The translations under genes and the position numbers were made by a program. 43,171 bases of DNA. Source: Sphaerosporella brunnea (taxonomy: Eukaryota; Ascomycota; Pezizomycetes; Pezizales; Pyronemataceae). Position 1 is the first letter of the stretch, and each line of letters opens with the position of its first letter. The notes under the pieces are model-generated. The model saw only the letters and a list, made by a program, of their open reading frames with translations, was not told the origin of the DNA and ran no database searches. The stretch lies in assembly GCA_008704415.1 (NCBI GenBank), contig VXIS01000377.1, forward strand, positions 1 through 43,171, given 5' to 3'. Below, piece after piece: positions 8,945 to 18,910 of the stretch.

Positions 8945-9326
8945 CTAGTTAAACTTGTTCTTGGGCGCCCAGCCCACGACGCCATTGCCGTCGACAACCC
9001 GGCCCAGGTACCAGTCCGGGTCATCGTTGTTGATGACCTCGAACTTCTCGCCGGCGTCGACGCTGACCTGAAACGGGCGCCTCTTGGCGAACGAGAAGGC
9101 GCACGTCACCCTGAACTTGACGACGCCGACCTTGGCGCGGGCGGCGTTGAGGCGCTGCTGCATAGCAGCGTTGTCCTCGTTGGAGACGACGCCCTCGCGG
9201 GTGAGGAACTCCAGCTCCTGTGGTATCCACATGTCAGGCGTGCTTGCGACGCGAGAGGGGGGGACGTACGGTGAGGAGGCGCTGGAGGGACGCCTTGTGG
9301 AGGGGAGTGATGTTGGGGTCGGCCAT
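8945..9326 (-). CDS. SH3-domain protein, LSB/Pin3-like, 109 residues
   Basis: Minus strand, two exons: 9326-9270 and 9217-8945. The intron is 52 bp, GTACGT...CACAG, with a CTGAC branch site, and keeps the phase. Residues 1-50 contain a short helical N-terminus ending ELEFLTREGVVSNED, like the N-terminus of fungal LSB1/LSB2 (Pin3)-type proteins. Residues about 55-109 are an SH3 domain: VTCAFSF for the ALYDY position, AGEKFEV, DPDWYLGRV with the conserved Trp, and GVVGWAPKNKF for the G-x-x-P-x-N-Y end, where Phe replaces the final Tyr. SH3 domains bind proline-rich peptides. LSB-type proteins bind the Arp2/3 activator Las17 at the actin cortex (family knowledge). The protein is about half the usual length of Pin3-like proteins and lacks their Gln/Pro tail. 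The frame is clean, so it may be functional. Confidence 0.75.
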
Positions 9327-9589
9327 TGTTGCTAGCGCCAGGATGTGGATATAAGGGCGCACGATCGTGAGGGTGCACTGCTGAAACTGCTGCCGCGAGA
9401 TGGTGGAATTGCCCAATAACGAGTTGCCGGGCGGCCGCCGGTCGCTGGTCGTCGGTATCAAGATGTCCCCAATAATGGTATTAATTTGCACCGGCTAAAC
9501 TTCCTACGCGGCCGGACTATTGACCGCCCTGCTCGGTAGCATGAATAATCGCTGGGAGACCTTTTGGAAAGCACCGGCCACTCGCCAGA

Positions 9590-9720
9590 ACGAACGAACA
9601 AACCTGCAGAGGGTATCGATATACCCTCTAATTTGACGCGACAGCTCACGGGGCGGAAGGATATGCCGTGCTGGCTAGCGTTTCCAAAATGTGCGTGTGG
9701 TTGTCGGCCTCGGTCTGTCG
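9590..9720 (-). pseudogene. DEAD-box helicase fragment 3 (motif Ia region)
   Basis: About 110 bases match 8462-8590 (shared ACCTGCAGAGGGTA, GCAGCTCACGG-like and GTGCGTGTGG-like blocks). The minus frame keeps RELSRQIRGYIDTLCRF, a motif Ia-like segment. It is a third partial copy of the helicase-like sequence and is not expected to be functional. Confidence 0.45.
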
Positions 9721-10426
9721 TCATCACGGCACGGACGTTGTTGTCCGTTATGCGCGGGGCGGGGGTGGCGTAAAGTTTCGATAGCGACATGTGGCAGGGT
9801 GTGGTCTGCCGGTGTGGGATGGATGAAGGTGTTGAGCAGCTTGAGTCCCTTTGTTGACGTTTGTAGCTGGCGAGCTCAGGTAGTTCTCCAAAGGCATTAT
9901 ACCGCCCCAAATCTCAGCGGTGGCCAACAACCACTTATCCTGAGCAATCGTCGCTTGGAACAGACCTTCGAGGCATGTAGATGACCGTGCTGGTTGGAGC
10001 TCTGCAGCGGGCGTTGTGAGAGGTGGGTATAGTGGTATGTAGAGGTCTAAGTCTATTCTGGGTTCGACCCGGGGTGTCTATCTAGCTAGGTGCACTATGC
10101 GTCACTCAACCTAAACCCCGCCCTACACCATCCATCGCTCGACCCATATTCACACCCTACGCGTTGCTTGACTGACGTTTGGGAGATGGGTGGGAGGTGG
10201 GCGTTTGCTGGCAGATGCAGGGTCATATATTTGTCCAACTCTCCGCGCTGGTCAACAACCGCTGGTCTTGACCAATCGTCGTTGGGAACAGACTTCAAGG
10301 CATGTCGTTGGCCGTGCAGGGTGGTGGTCAGCAGCTGGCGTCGCTTGGTTGACAGTTGGTAGCTTGGCGGGCACCCGGCGGGATGCGGGCTGCGGGTCGG
10401 GGGTGGTGGGCAAATGACCGGTGCTC

Positions 10427-10440
10427 TTAGGGTTAGGGTT
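10427..10440 (+). repeat. Interstitial telomeric tract
   Basis: TTAGGGTTAGGGTT, just over two perfect units, followed by degenerate TAAGG-type units. Confidence 0.75.
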
Positions 10441-10443
10441 TGG

Positions 10444-10630
10444 TCACCTAAGGTTTAAGGTTGAGCAGGTGTTACATAGGGTCAAGCATGGCGCTGATAC
10501 TCATTCTCGAGGTGCTCCAGGTTGAGCAAGGTAAGGTCGAGCATGCTCGCGGTGCTCGAGGTTGAGCATGCTAAGGTTAAGCATGCTCGAGGTGCTCGAG
10601 GTCGAGTACTGTGCTAAGGTCGAGTATCCA
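10444..10630. repeat. Minisatellite of GAGCATGCTCGAGG-type units
   Basis: A run of diverged short units around AAGGTYGAGCATGCTCGAGG and GGTGCTCGAGG lies between copies of the 170-bp repeat. Each unit holds small palindromes (GCATGC, CTCGAG). No coding potential is seen. Confidence 0.6.
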
Positions 10631-11008
10631 GACATAGAGATCTCAACGGTGGTCAACACCGCTGCTCCTGAGAAATCGTCCTTTCGTACAGCCGTTTAAG
10701 GCATGTGGACAACCGTGCTGGTAGGTGTTGAGCAGCGGGAAGTGGTTGGTTGACGGTTGGTAGGTTGGCAAGCTCCCGTGGGTCCCCAGGGCATTATACC
10801 ACCCCAAATCTCAGCGGTGGTCAACAATGGCTGGTCGTGAGCAATCATCGCTTGGTACAGACGTTCAAAGCATGTAGGTGACCGTGCTGGCAGACGTTGA
10901 GCAGCAGTCATTGCTTGGTTGACGGTTGGGAGGTCGGCAGTCGCCGGCGGGCTGTGGAGTGCAGGTTGCGGGCGCATCTCCGGTGCTCGACGCAGGAATA
11001 CGGCCCAT

Positions 11009-11221
11009 ATTTCTAATAGAATACTCAAGACTTCGCGAGGTTCTTCCAGAAGCATTGGTATCCGTTGAACCATCGCTCATTTTTAAGTATTGGAGACGTA
11101 CCCGGCGCATCATCCAAGCCTACCGGACGGGGCCACCGTTGGCGATAAGCAGTATGAGAACTGGGTGTATAAGAGTCATCGGCGAGTTTCACAGAGACCA
11201 CCTGAGGCGGACCTTGGTTGA
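11009..11221 (+). pseudogene. Transposase-like C-terminal remnant, copy 1
   Basis: Read in two frames, the segment gives LREVLPEALVSVEPSLIFKYWRR, then, after a one-base shift, GDKQYENWVYKSHRRVS and a TGA at 11219-11221. Copy 2 (12279-12470) encodes the same block without the shift. The YKSHRRVS-like ending recalls C-termini of DDE-type transposases in fungi, but I could not place it in a named family. Confidence 0.35.
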
Positions 11222-12278
11222 GGCAGCCGTGTAGCGGCCGCGGGGGGGCAATTGTATTCTGGAAATATAAACATTCAGGGTCCCCACCACCTTGCGTGTT
11301 TTATTGCTCAGGGAACCACTTCGCACGCTTCTACCACAGCTTTGACCACTACTTTGACCACCGCTTCGGCCACTATCTGCGCTGTCCGCACGCTGTTCAA
11401 GTCAGGGAAATTTTGACCGAGCTGCAGGTTAATAGCCGCCTGCGCCATGTGATGGTCTTTCGAACACCTCACCCCCGGAGGGAATTTACAGCTGCCACCA
11501 GATTATCCTGAGGACGATCTTCCACTAGAGACTGATGGCGATGCACTGCCAGTCTGGTGTTTGAGGATGGAGTCGTGGTGGTCAGGGGAGAATGTGGCAG
11601 ACCAGTTGAGAGATCTCACTGTTCCACTGTTCAAAAACGCCTATCCTAGATGCCAGGCAGTCTTCTTTTTTTGGCAACGCAACAAACCATCTCGCCTTCG
11701 CTAAGGATGCCTTGCCGCTGGAAAACGTGGATCTCTCAAGCGGTGGCGCGCAGACTGCAGACATGAAGGATGGCTGGTTTTACCGTGACAACGGCCGTCA
11801 CAATTAGAAAATGCACTTTATGGCGAGAGCGGAGAAGGTCACCAAAGGAATGCCGCAGGTTCTCAGTGAGGGAGGACTGTAGCGGGAAGGTACCTACTCC
11901 TCTGGGACCACCTCGCTGAAGAGACCACCGCTGAATTTTTTTCTCCTTAAGACTGCCGCAACAGTGCTACATACCAAACCCCACTCCCGGTCAAAAGAGC
12001 AAGAGGATCAAAAACCCCGTCTGTGCTGATGCCATCGACGGTCGCACCTGTTGTGCGGTAGCAATCCTGTCGGCGCAGCCAGACTTTCAAGGTCAGCACA
12101 GTCGCATTGAGGAGGTTGTTGAGCATACGGGGCATCTTGTAATGTTAACTGGATTGAATATTACTGTGTTGCGGGCAAGCACTATGCTCGAAACCACTGC
12201 AACTACACTCTCGCTGGTATTTAACCTCAGCTCAGGCAGGCCCCGGGCTGGTAATGATAACTACTGAAAACATCAGGT
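11222..12278. other. No gene recognised between the two remnants
   Basis: Contains a C/T-rich stretch with ACCACTTTGACC-type repeats (11310-11375) and short open frames without family likeness. The rest may be decayed parts of the element that left the two flanking remnants. Confidence 0.3.
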
Positions 12279-12470
12279 CTTAAGGAAGCGTTCCTACAAG
12301 CTCTGGAGTCTGTGAAGCCATCGCTTATTTTCAGGTACTGGCGACCAACTCATCGTATTGTTCAGGCATATAGGAAAGGCGCCACCTTTGGTGACGAGGA
12401 ATTCAGAGCGCGGGTGTATACAAGTCACCGGCGGGTCTCACAGCAAGAGGCAGGTGCAGATGGACAGTAA
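12279..12470 (+). pseudogene. Transposase-like C-terminal remnant, copy 2
   Basis: An open stretch of 63 codons ending at TAA 12468-12470: LKEAFLQALESVKPSLIFRY, then VQAYRKGATFGDEEF, VYTSHRRVSQQ. It matches copy 1 at roughly half of its positions. The start of the gene is not visible. The conservation of frame and motifs in two separate copies argues that this was once a real protein. Confidence 0.4.
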
Positions 12471-12604
12471 ATTGATTATTGTCTTTACTCTCTATTGAAT
12501 GAGCTCAATCTTACAGATATAGGGCATCAAAGGTCGCTCAATCTCCCACTATATTCAAATCTATCCCCCCATGGATGGTTATTATGCGCGATGGCCCTGC
12601 AGGG

Positions 12605-12720
12605 CAGTGTTGTCAGTAGCCAGCCCGAACAGCCTGGCTGGGCGGGCGGGCTGCTTTAAGCAGCGGGTCTGGCCGGCTGTTTGATCAGCCAAAGTCACAG
12701 CCCACGCAGCCGGCCCACAG
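12605..12720. repeat. hAT-like terminal and subterminal sequence, copy 1
   Basis: Starts CAGTGTTGTCAGTAGCCAG, followed by many GGCTG/CAGCC motifs. CAGTG-type ends with GC-rich subterminal repeats are usual for hAT elements. The same 19 bases start a second copy at 13388 in the same orientation. No inverted partner end was found. Confidence 0.4.
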
Positions 12721-13095
12721 CCCGGCTGATAGAGCGAGTGATCTACAGTGATGCCCTCGGGGGCAGGGCGCAAGGGCCTTTGTTAGCATTCTCCGAACAC
12801 GATGTCTTTTTACCCCCCTATGCCTTCCCATCATTTTCGCATCGAAGCCGCCGGGGACCAGAGTTCGAGCTGTCAAATAGTCGTCAAGATGCCGAAGTCC
12901 CCAATGACGCCGTGTCGTTGTTGGCCATTATCCGCAGCCAACTTGATAGTATCGAAGACCCTTCGTTCTTCCCGCTCGGAATAAGCATATTCAAAGTCGG
13001 CTTCTCAAAATTCTTTTTGGTTCCCGCTGTCACCGTTCTCGCAACCAAAAAGCTCTCACCATCACAAGTTACCTCAACATCTCAAGCCAAGATCC

Positions 13096-13116
13096 TTAGG
13101 GTTAGGGTTAGGGTTA
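13096..13116 (+). repeat. Interstitial telomeric tract (3.5 TTAGGG units)
   Basis: Perfect (TTAGGG)3 followed by TTA, outside any LTR. It is the longest such tract in the window. Confidence 0.85.
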
Positions 13117-13387
13117 CAGTTTCTGGACTAAGAAGAAGAAGTCAACATGCAAACTGATGGAGGCTGTTTTTGTTTCAGGAGGGGGAAACGATAGGACCAA
13201 GTGTAACGAGATGTGTAGGCTGTGGCTGATTGATCAGCTTATCACACAGGAAGGATGAAACATGGGAAATCGGGAGGCACCGGGTTGGGATAAATACAGA
13301 GCAAAATGATGTATATAAAATGTCACTGAGAGGCAGTGGTGGATTTGAATGAATTTTGCCCCAGGCAAGCCACAGCAACCCATCAGG

Positions 13388-13520
13388 CAGTGTTGTCAGT
13401 AGCCAGTCCGCCCGGCCGGCTGCGTTGGGCTGCGTCGGGCTGATCAAAAAACCCGAAAGTTTGTTTGGCGTCGTTTTGTGAAGGCCGGCTGTCGGGCTGG
13501 CTGTCTTGCCCTACTCTCGC
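13388..13520. repeat. hAT-like terminal and subterminal sequence, copy 2
   Basis: Begins CAGTGTTGTCAGTAGCCAG and continues with GGCTG-rich subterminal motifs. It may be the 3' end of the hAT element whose transposase pseudogene (19196-19926, minus) was split by element B. The element B target site at 13659 lies between this terminus and the gene, which fits one hAT element with a nested Ty3 insertion. Confidence 0.45.
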
Positions 13521-13662
13521 GAAACCAGCACAACTAACAATCAACCCCCGCGCTGCAGTGCAGGTCTATCAGGAAAGTCGAAGAAGCAAGCGCATGTTAT
13601 TCGGTAAATCTACGGGCGTAAATGAAAAGGAAAAAGAAATCAAAAAAAAACAGCTACCGTTG

Positions 13663-13943
13663 TGTAACGGGCCAGGCACGAGGAAACGTCCAAGGTACGT
13701 AGCTTTCGAGGCAAGGACCGGAGGCAGGAGGACAAGGACAAGAGGCAGAAGAAGACGAGACAAGACAAGGTGGTTCAAGGTTACTAGGTTCGCTAGTATA
13801 CAAGACGTTCTGTAAAGAAGAGAAGAAGAAAAGAAACAAAAACAAGTGAAACCTCGCTATTTATGCTTTCCCGTCACGTGACCGCGCGTCACGTGACACC
13901 CTAACCCTAGCGCCGAGCCACCCCTTAACCTTGAGCCGTGACA
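13663..13943 (-). repeat. Element B 3' LTR
   Basis: 281 bp with TGT...ACA ends. The telomere-like CCCTAACCCTAG (13899-13910) is intact here, while the 5' LTR has one base changed in it. The other two differences from the 5' LTR are within the first 20 bases of the plus strand. Confidence 0.95.
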
Positions 13944-13957
13944 GTATCCCCCTCTTA
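13944..13957 (-). other. Element B polypurine tract
   Basis: On the minus strand TAAGAGGGGGATAC abuts the 3' LTR. It is the plus-strand primer in reverse transcription and resembles the element D tract. Confidence 0.8.
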
Positions 13958-13978
13958 TGGCTGAGCTCCGACGAAGCT

Positions 13979-16900
13979 TCAGCTGTCATCTGGGAGTGGT
14001 CCGGGCTTGTGTGGGTACAATTCGTGGAAGCGGTCGATAGCTTTAAGGCCATTGATTCCTTCCGCCGCCTCCCATTCCGGTGGGTCGTAGCCGGTCCACT
14101 TTACCAGATATTTGAGGCGTCCCCTTACCAAGCGGGAATCCAGAATGGCATCGACGGACCATTCTGTTTCGCCATCGACAACAACAGGAAGAGGGGGTGG
14201 AATGATCTATCCAGGGAGGGGGTCGGAAGATGCCGGGTTTAGGAGCGAGACCGGAAAGGTGCGATGGTTCTTCATGGTGTTGGGGATGTCCAATTCATAG
14301 GCATGGGTACCGACGGCTCGAACCACTCGGTAAGGGCCCAGGTGCTTGTTTTCGAGTTTCCTAGATGGTCGTTCCGTGCGCAAGTTCCTAGAGTCCAGCC
14401 AGACGAGGTCGTTCTCTTTGAACACAGGGGCGGGGGCTCGGGACCAATCGGCGGCTTCAGTATATCTGACTTGGGCGTACTTCATCTCGGCTCGTAGAAC
14501 GTCGTGGATGTGTGACATCCGCTCGGCCACCAGCTGCGCGTCGACCTGTTCGGGGTTGTCGGTCCGAATGTCTAGCTCAAAGGAGCACTTAGGGTTACGG
14601 CCATAGACGGCCAATAAAGGAGACAGTGACGTAGTCTCGGAAGCCTGGTTATTGGCTGCGAATTCGGCCAGGGGGGAGATACTTCTTCCAATCGTTCTGC
14701 AGGTATGATACGTAGGCGCGGAGATACTGCTCCGTGACGGCATTGATCCGTTCTGTCTGACCATCGGTCTGCGGGTGGAAGGCGGTGCTTGGAGCAGTCT
14801 CAATCCCAAGACAGGAAGCAAGGTGTTTCCAGAAGTTAGCAACGAATTGGGGGCCTCGGTCGGAGATGAGAACGTCGGGGAGGCCATGGTGCTTGAAGAC
14901 GTTTTCAATAAATAGCTGAGCGAATCCTTCTGCGTCGATGGTTGTAAGACAGGGAATCAGGTGGCGTTGTTTTGTTAGTCGGCAGACTACTGCGCAGATT
15001 GCGTCGTAGCCTTCTGAGACAGGAAGTCCAGTGACGAAATCGACGGAGACACTTTGCCAAGGATGGTGTGGGACAGGAAGAGGCTTCAGAGTCCCGAACG
15101 GTGCGTGTCTTGTTGCTTTCGTCCGTCGGCAGGTATGACAATTGCGTACGAATCTCTCAACGTCATGTCGCATACTTGTCCAGTAGTAGCGTCGGGATAG
15201 GAGTTCCAAGGTCTTTGCACGTCCCGGGTGTCCCATGGTCGGAGGGTCGTGGTGGTCTTGAATGAGTCGGAGCCGAAAGGGGGCGTAATCTGGGACGTAG
15301 AAGCATCCGCGGTACATTAGCCTCCCTTGGTGCTCAGAGCAGTCGGCAAGTGAAATGTCTTTGGAGATTCGGGTGCCTTTTGCCAGCATCTCTAGGACTC
15401 GTTGCGGGAAAGGATCCGCTTCGTACCCTTTGTCAAACAGGGTTTCCAGGGAGGACGGCCCGGTGCTGGGTGGGTTTTCCACCATCAAACGTAGATTGTC
15501 GGGCAGGTTCTGCGGTTTCAGGACTGCCTGTTGGTTGGCCAAAAGTCGTTCATCCCCCTCTTTAGGGAGGTCTCCAGACCTCCTCGTGAGGGCGTCGGGT
15601 TTCCCACCAGCGACACCGGGTCGATAGACTATCTTGAAGTTGAAGCGAGACAGGAATTCGGACCAGCGGGCCTGGCGACGGTTGAGCAGTTTCGTTGTCA
15701 TGAAATATTCCAGGTTCTTGTGATCGGTGAGAACCTGGACGGGGAACGCAGAGCCTTCAAGGTGGGGACGCCATTCCTCAAAGCATCGAACGATAGCCAT
15801 CAACTCCTTGTCGTAGATCTCATAGTTGCATTCGGCAGGGGAGTGTTTCTTGGAAAAGAAGGCGACGGGGTGGAGGGTTCCCTCATCGTCATACTGGGAG
15901 AGGACACCGGCTGAGACGTAGTCTGATGCATCGGTTTCAACAACAACTTCACGATCATAGTCGAAGTGTCGGAGAATCGGGGCGGTTGTAAAAGCCTTTT
16001 TGAGGGTATCGAACGCGTTTTGCTGCGCGGTACCCCACACAAAGGGCACGGGTTGGCCATTGTCTTTCTTGGTCAGCGAGGTGAGTGGGGCAACCACCTT
16101 TGAATAGTCGCGAATGAACCGGCGATAGAAGTTCGCAAATCCTAAGAATTCCTGAACGTCCTTGAGGTTGGATGGTGGTTCCCATTCCATGATTGTTTGG
16201 ACTTTGCTGGGGTCCATCTTGATGCCGTTGCGTCCGACCAGTAAGCCCAGGTACTTGACCTCCATCTGATAGAACTTGCATTTCTCCGGCTTGAGGTGGA
16301 GCCCAGCTTTGCTGAGAGCATCGAGGATCTGCTTGATATGCTCGCGGTGTTCTTCGATGGTCTCTGAATAGAATCAAGATGTCGTCGAGGTAGGCCGTAC
16401 AAAAGCGGTCGAGGAACGGTCGAAGTACGTCGTTGATGAAGGCTTGGAAGTCGGCAGGGGCATTTGTGAGTCCGAAAGGCATGACCAGGGATTCGAAAAG
16501 CCCGTAGCGGGTTCTGAAGGCGGTCTTCCATTCTTCCCCTTCAGCCATGCGGACCAGGTTGTAGGCTCCTCGGATGTCCAACGTCGTGAAGTATTTTGCC
16601 TTGGAGAGCTGCATCAGTGTCTCCTGGATCAGAGGTAACGGGTACCTGTTCTTGATAGTTCCTTCGTTCAGGCCTCGGTAGTCAACACACAGCCGTAGAG
16701 ACCCGTCTGCTTTCTTGACGAACAGGATGGGCGACGCGGCTGGCCAGGATGAGCGGCGGAGAAATCCCTTTTCCAAGTTTTCTTCGAGCCAGGCCTTGAG
16801 GGCTTCCAGCTCCTCTCGGGAGAGGGAATACAGAGGGCCAAATGGGGGAACGAAGCCCTCTCTCAAAGGAATCTTATGGTCATATGGTCGATGCGGCGGT

Positions 16901-17693
16901 AGTCTATTTGCAATTGCCTCCTTGAACAAAGGGAGATAGCCGTGGAATTCGGCGGGGACAATTTTGCGTAGGTCGTTGTCGTCTTCGGCGTACTTCTTTT
17001 CAAGGGCCCTATTAATTTCGTACAGGGATATAGAATAGACGGCTAGGTGCTTTTTCTTGGCCAATCGGCAGAAGGAGGAGGCTTTTAGTGAGGCGATGTG
17101 GAGTTTTGCTGGCGCTGCTGTGATGGGTTCCCGAAAGACCTCTGGAGGTTCTTCGCTAAGGGCTGAGACGGTTGTTGGTACGGGGTTGCAGTGAGCCAGG
17201 CAGTATTGTGATCCGAAGGTGAGAGTCCGAGAGCTGAATCGGATCGCGACGTCGTGGAGCTGGAGCCAGGGGATTCCGAGTACAATGGGGTAGTGTCCTA
17301 ATTTGGTGACAAACATGGGGAGTTGTTCTTGGTGATCTTGGATGGTACATTGGGCGACGGACAGATGAGTGATGTCACCGGAAGAGATTGGACGGCCGTC
17401 GATTACTTCGAGGGCACGGGGTTTTCTTAAGGAGCGTAAGGGGAGTTGGTGATGGCGAGCGAAGTCTTCGTCCACAAAGGATATGCCAGTTGCGCCACAA
17501 TCGATCAGCGCATGAGTACGAACAGTTTTATTGCTGAATGACAGAGTGCAAGAAACAATAAGGTGCTTTCCTTCCAGTACTGTTTCCTCCACAACTGTGT
17601 CCGTAACTCCAAGAGCTGTCAATCCTAAGCTAGACGAAGACAACGAGATGGGGTGACCAGCAGCATAGCCATCAATGTGCGGCTGGTCTAGAC
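13979..17693 (-). pseudogene. Element B pol (PR-RT-RNaseH-IN-chromodomain), three lesions
   Basis: Entered by -1 frameshifting from gag. Aspartic protease: ALIDCGATG near 17490-17510, with Cys where Ser/Thr is usual. Reverse transcriptase: LCVDYRGLN, FTTLDIRGAYN, VMPFGLTNAP and catalytic YLDDILI at about 16392-16373. RNase [12 protein letters not shown] and TDHKNLEYF. Integrase: GHPG and CHTC (15140-15129) of the zinc-binding part, core [15 protein letters not shown] and [10 protein letters not shown], then LGPYRVVR (GPY/F module). Chromodomain: ETEWSVDAIL...YLVKWTGYD, about 14170-14000, ending at TGA 13981-13979. Lesions: one extra base at 16371 directly after the YLDD motif; one extra base in the G run 14671-14676; TAG at 14209-14207 before the chromodomain, in a C-to-T-compatible (CAG to TAG) context. 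Two of the three affect single bases, one in a homopolymer, so sequencing error should be excluded before the copy is called dead. Confidence 0.9.
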
Positions 17694-17700
17694 GTTTCCC
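17655..17700 (-). promoter_or_regulatory. -1 ribosomal frameshift signal between gag and pol
   Basis: Slippery heptamer G GGA AAC (minus strand of 17700-17694) is in the gag frame and ends three bases upstream of the gag stop at 17690-17688. After a spacer of 5 bases, GACCAGC (17688-17682) can pair with GCTGGTC (17661-17655) over a 20-base loop. The pol frame is exactly -1 to gag and opens through this site. Heptamer type, spacer length and stem fit canonical -1 frameshift signals. The same heptamer is used in mammalian PEG10, itself derived from a Ty3-type element (established knowledge). Confidence 0.8.
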
Positions 17701-18845
17701 GACTGGTTGTCGGTCGGGAGGGGAGTGAGCGTGGTAGTCGTAGTGGTGGCGGCGGCTCGGAGGTGGGCCGGGTTATTGGGGCAGGTCGCAGCCAAGTGCC
17801 CGTGGCCGCCGCAGTAGAGACAGCGACCCTCGGCAAGCCGGGCAGCTCGTTCCTGGGGTGTGATCTTGCGGCGATTGGCGGAAAGGTCCATGGGTGTAGG
17901 TACGGGCTGCGTAGTGTCAGGTTGAGGCTGGGGGGCCGAAGTGGGAGCGAAGGTTCCTTGAGGCGTGCGGGGTCGTTGTGGAGTAGTGACCGGATGGTGA
18001 CTGGCGTTGCGGGAGGTTGAAGACGAAGTGCTAGACCGGAGTTTGCGGAGGTGCTCAACGGCACGGATTTGGGAGTCAAGACGTTGGCACAGGTTGACAA
18101 AGTCGTTAAGGTTGGTGGGATTCGGGGTGCCGATGAGCTTCTCGAGGATTTCGATTGAGAGTCCATGCCGGAGGGCATCCATGGTGGCACGTTGATCCCA
18201 ATCCAAATCGGAGACCAGCCTGGAGAACTCGGCGTAGTATAGCGAGAATTCCTTGTTGCCTTGTCGAAGGGTTTGGAGCTTGTGACGAGCTGTGGCGGCG
18301 CGGTCCGGGTCACCGAAGGCAGTCTGGAGGACGCTGATGACGTCTTCAACATCGTCGAGTCCTGTAATCGTGCCATTATCGCGAATGTAGGGGAGGAGTT
18401 GTTCCATGGCACGGCCTTCGCATCGGTTGATGGCATAGGACAACCGTAGCTGGGGGGTTGGGAAGCGTGTGGTGTCTGCGAACAGCTTGAGACGGAGCTG
18501 GGCGACAAACGACCGAAGCTTATCGCGGGTGCCGTCGAACATAGGCGCGTCCGGGAGCTTGTCACCTCGTGCTCCATGGTTCTCCGGTGCCGGCTGGCCC
18601 AGGAGGCGGGTGATGATTTCTCGTTGACGGACCAGTTCTTGCTCGGCAGCGTCAGCTCGAGCGGTTTCTTCGGCCAAGGTAAGGTCGTCGTCCGTGGGTG
18701 CAGGTGTATAGTCAGGGGTGCTGAGGACTTCGGTGCAGATTCTGTGGATATAGTCGAGAGGGTCGTTGTTTTCAAGATCGGTGAGAGCGCTGGCAGCCAC
18801 GAGGCGTGCCCAGAGGTCGTCGGAGATAGCTTTGTATATCGGCAT
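17688..18845 (-). CDS. gag: Element B Gag, 385 residues
   Basis: Minus-strand frame from ATG 18845-18843 to TAG 17690-17688. It forms the capsid and nucleocapsid of the cytoplasmic particle that packages element RNA. The first ~100 residues are helical with an acidic stretch (ETARADAAEQELVRQR). The capsid-like core begins near residue 98 (PDAPMFDGTRDKLRSF) and includes LQTAFGDPDRAATARHKL. A Pro/Thr/Ser-rich linker leads to one CCHC zinc knuckle at residues 342-355 (C342, C345, H350, C355), the RNA-binding part. The ATG was chosen because the codons upstream lie in the leader next to the LTR and primer site, although the frame is open further. A longer overlapping open frame in another register is a shadow. 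No stop or shift is seen, so this Gag may be functional and could serve other copies. Confidence 0.9.
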   Translation of the reverse strand: MPIYKAISDDLWARLVAASALTDLENNDPLDYIHRICTEVLSTPDYTPAPTDDDLTLAEETARADAAEQELVRQREIITRLLGQPAPENHGARGDKLPDAPMFDGTRDKLRSFVAQLRLKLFADTTRFPTPQLRLSYAINRCEGRAMEQLLPYIRDNGTITGLDDVEDVISVLQTAFGDPDRAATARHKLQTLRQGNKEFSLYYAEFSRLVSDLDWDQRATMDALRHGLSIEILEKLIGTPNPTNLNDFVNLCQRLDSQIRAVEHLRKLRSSTSSSTSRNASHHPVTTPQRPRTPQGTFAPTSAPQPQPDTTQPVPTPMDLSANRRKITPQERAARLAEGRCLYCGGHGHLAATCPNNPAHLRAAATTTTTTLTPLPTDNQSGNV

Positions 18846-18899
18846 GGTGTGTCGAGGTCGGGAGCAGGAGCAGGAGCTACGTAGGTTGGAGATAGTTCG

Positions 18900-18908
18900 A
18901 CAGAACGT
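18900..18908 (-). other. Element B self-priming-type primer binding site
   Basis: Minus-strand ACGTTCTGT is two bases inside the 5' LTR and complementary to ACAGAACGT within the same LTR (minus strand of 19061-19053), about 45 bases downstream of the TATA-like box at 19113-19105. The RNA 5' end could therefore fold back and prime reverse transcription, as in Tf1. Confidence 0.65.
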
Positions 18909-18910
18909 AC

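Larger units (their letters stand above)
9820..10960. repeat. Degenerate repeats of about 170 bp
   Basis: Four diverged copies of a unit occur near 9880-10000, 10205-10360, 10625-10790 and 10790-10960. Landmarks are AATCTCAGCGGTGG, GTCAACAAC, TGAGCAATCGTCGCTTGG, GGCATGTAGGTGACC and TTGAGCAGC...GGTTGACGGTTGG. The last two copies are tandem with a period of about 170 bases. Small open frames inside are not conserved between copies, so I do not call genes. Confidence 0.6.

Noticed and set aside
10058..10078. GGGTTCGACCC, similar to a tRNA T-arm or B box
   Set aside because: The stem does not pair around a seven-base T loop, and no acceptor, D or anticodon arm is found around it.
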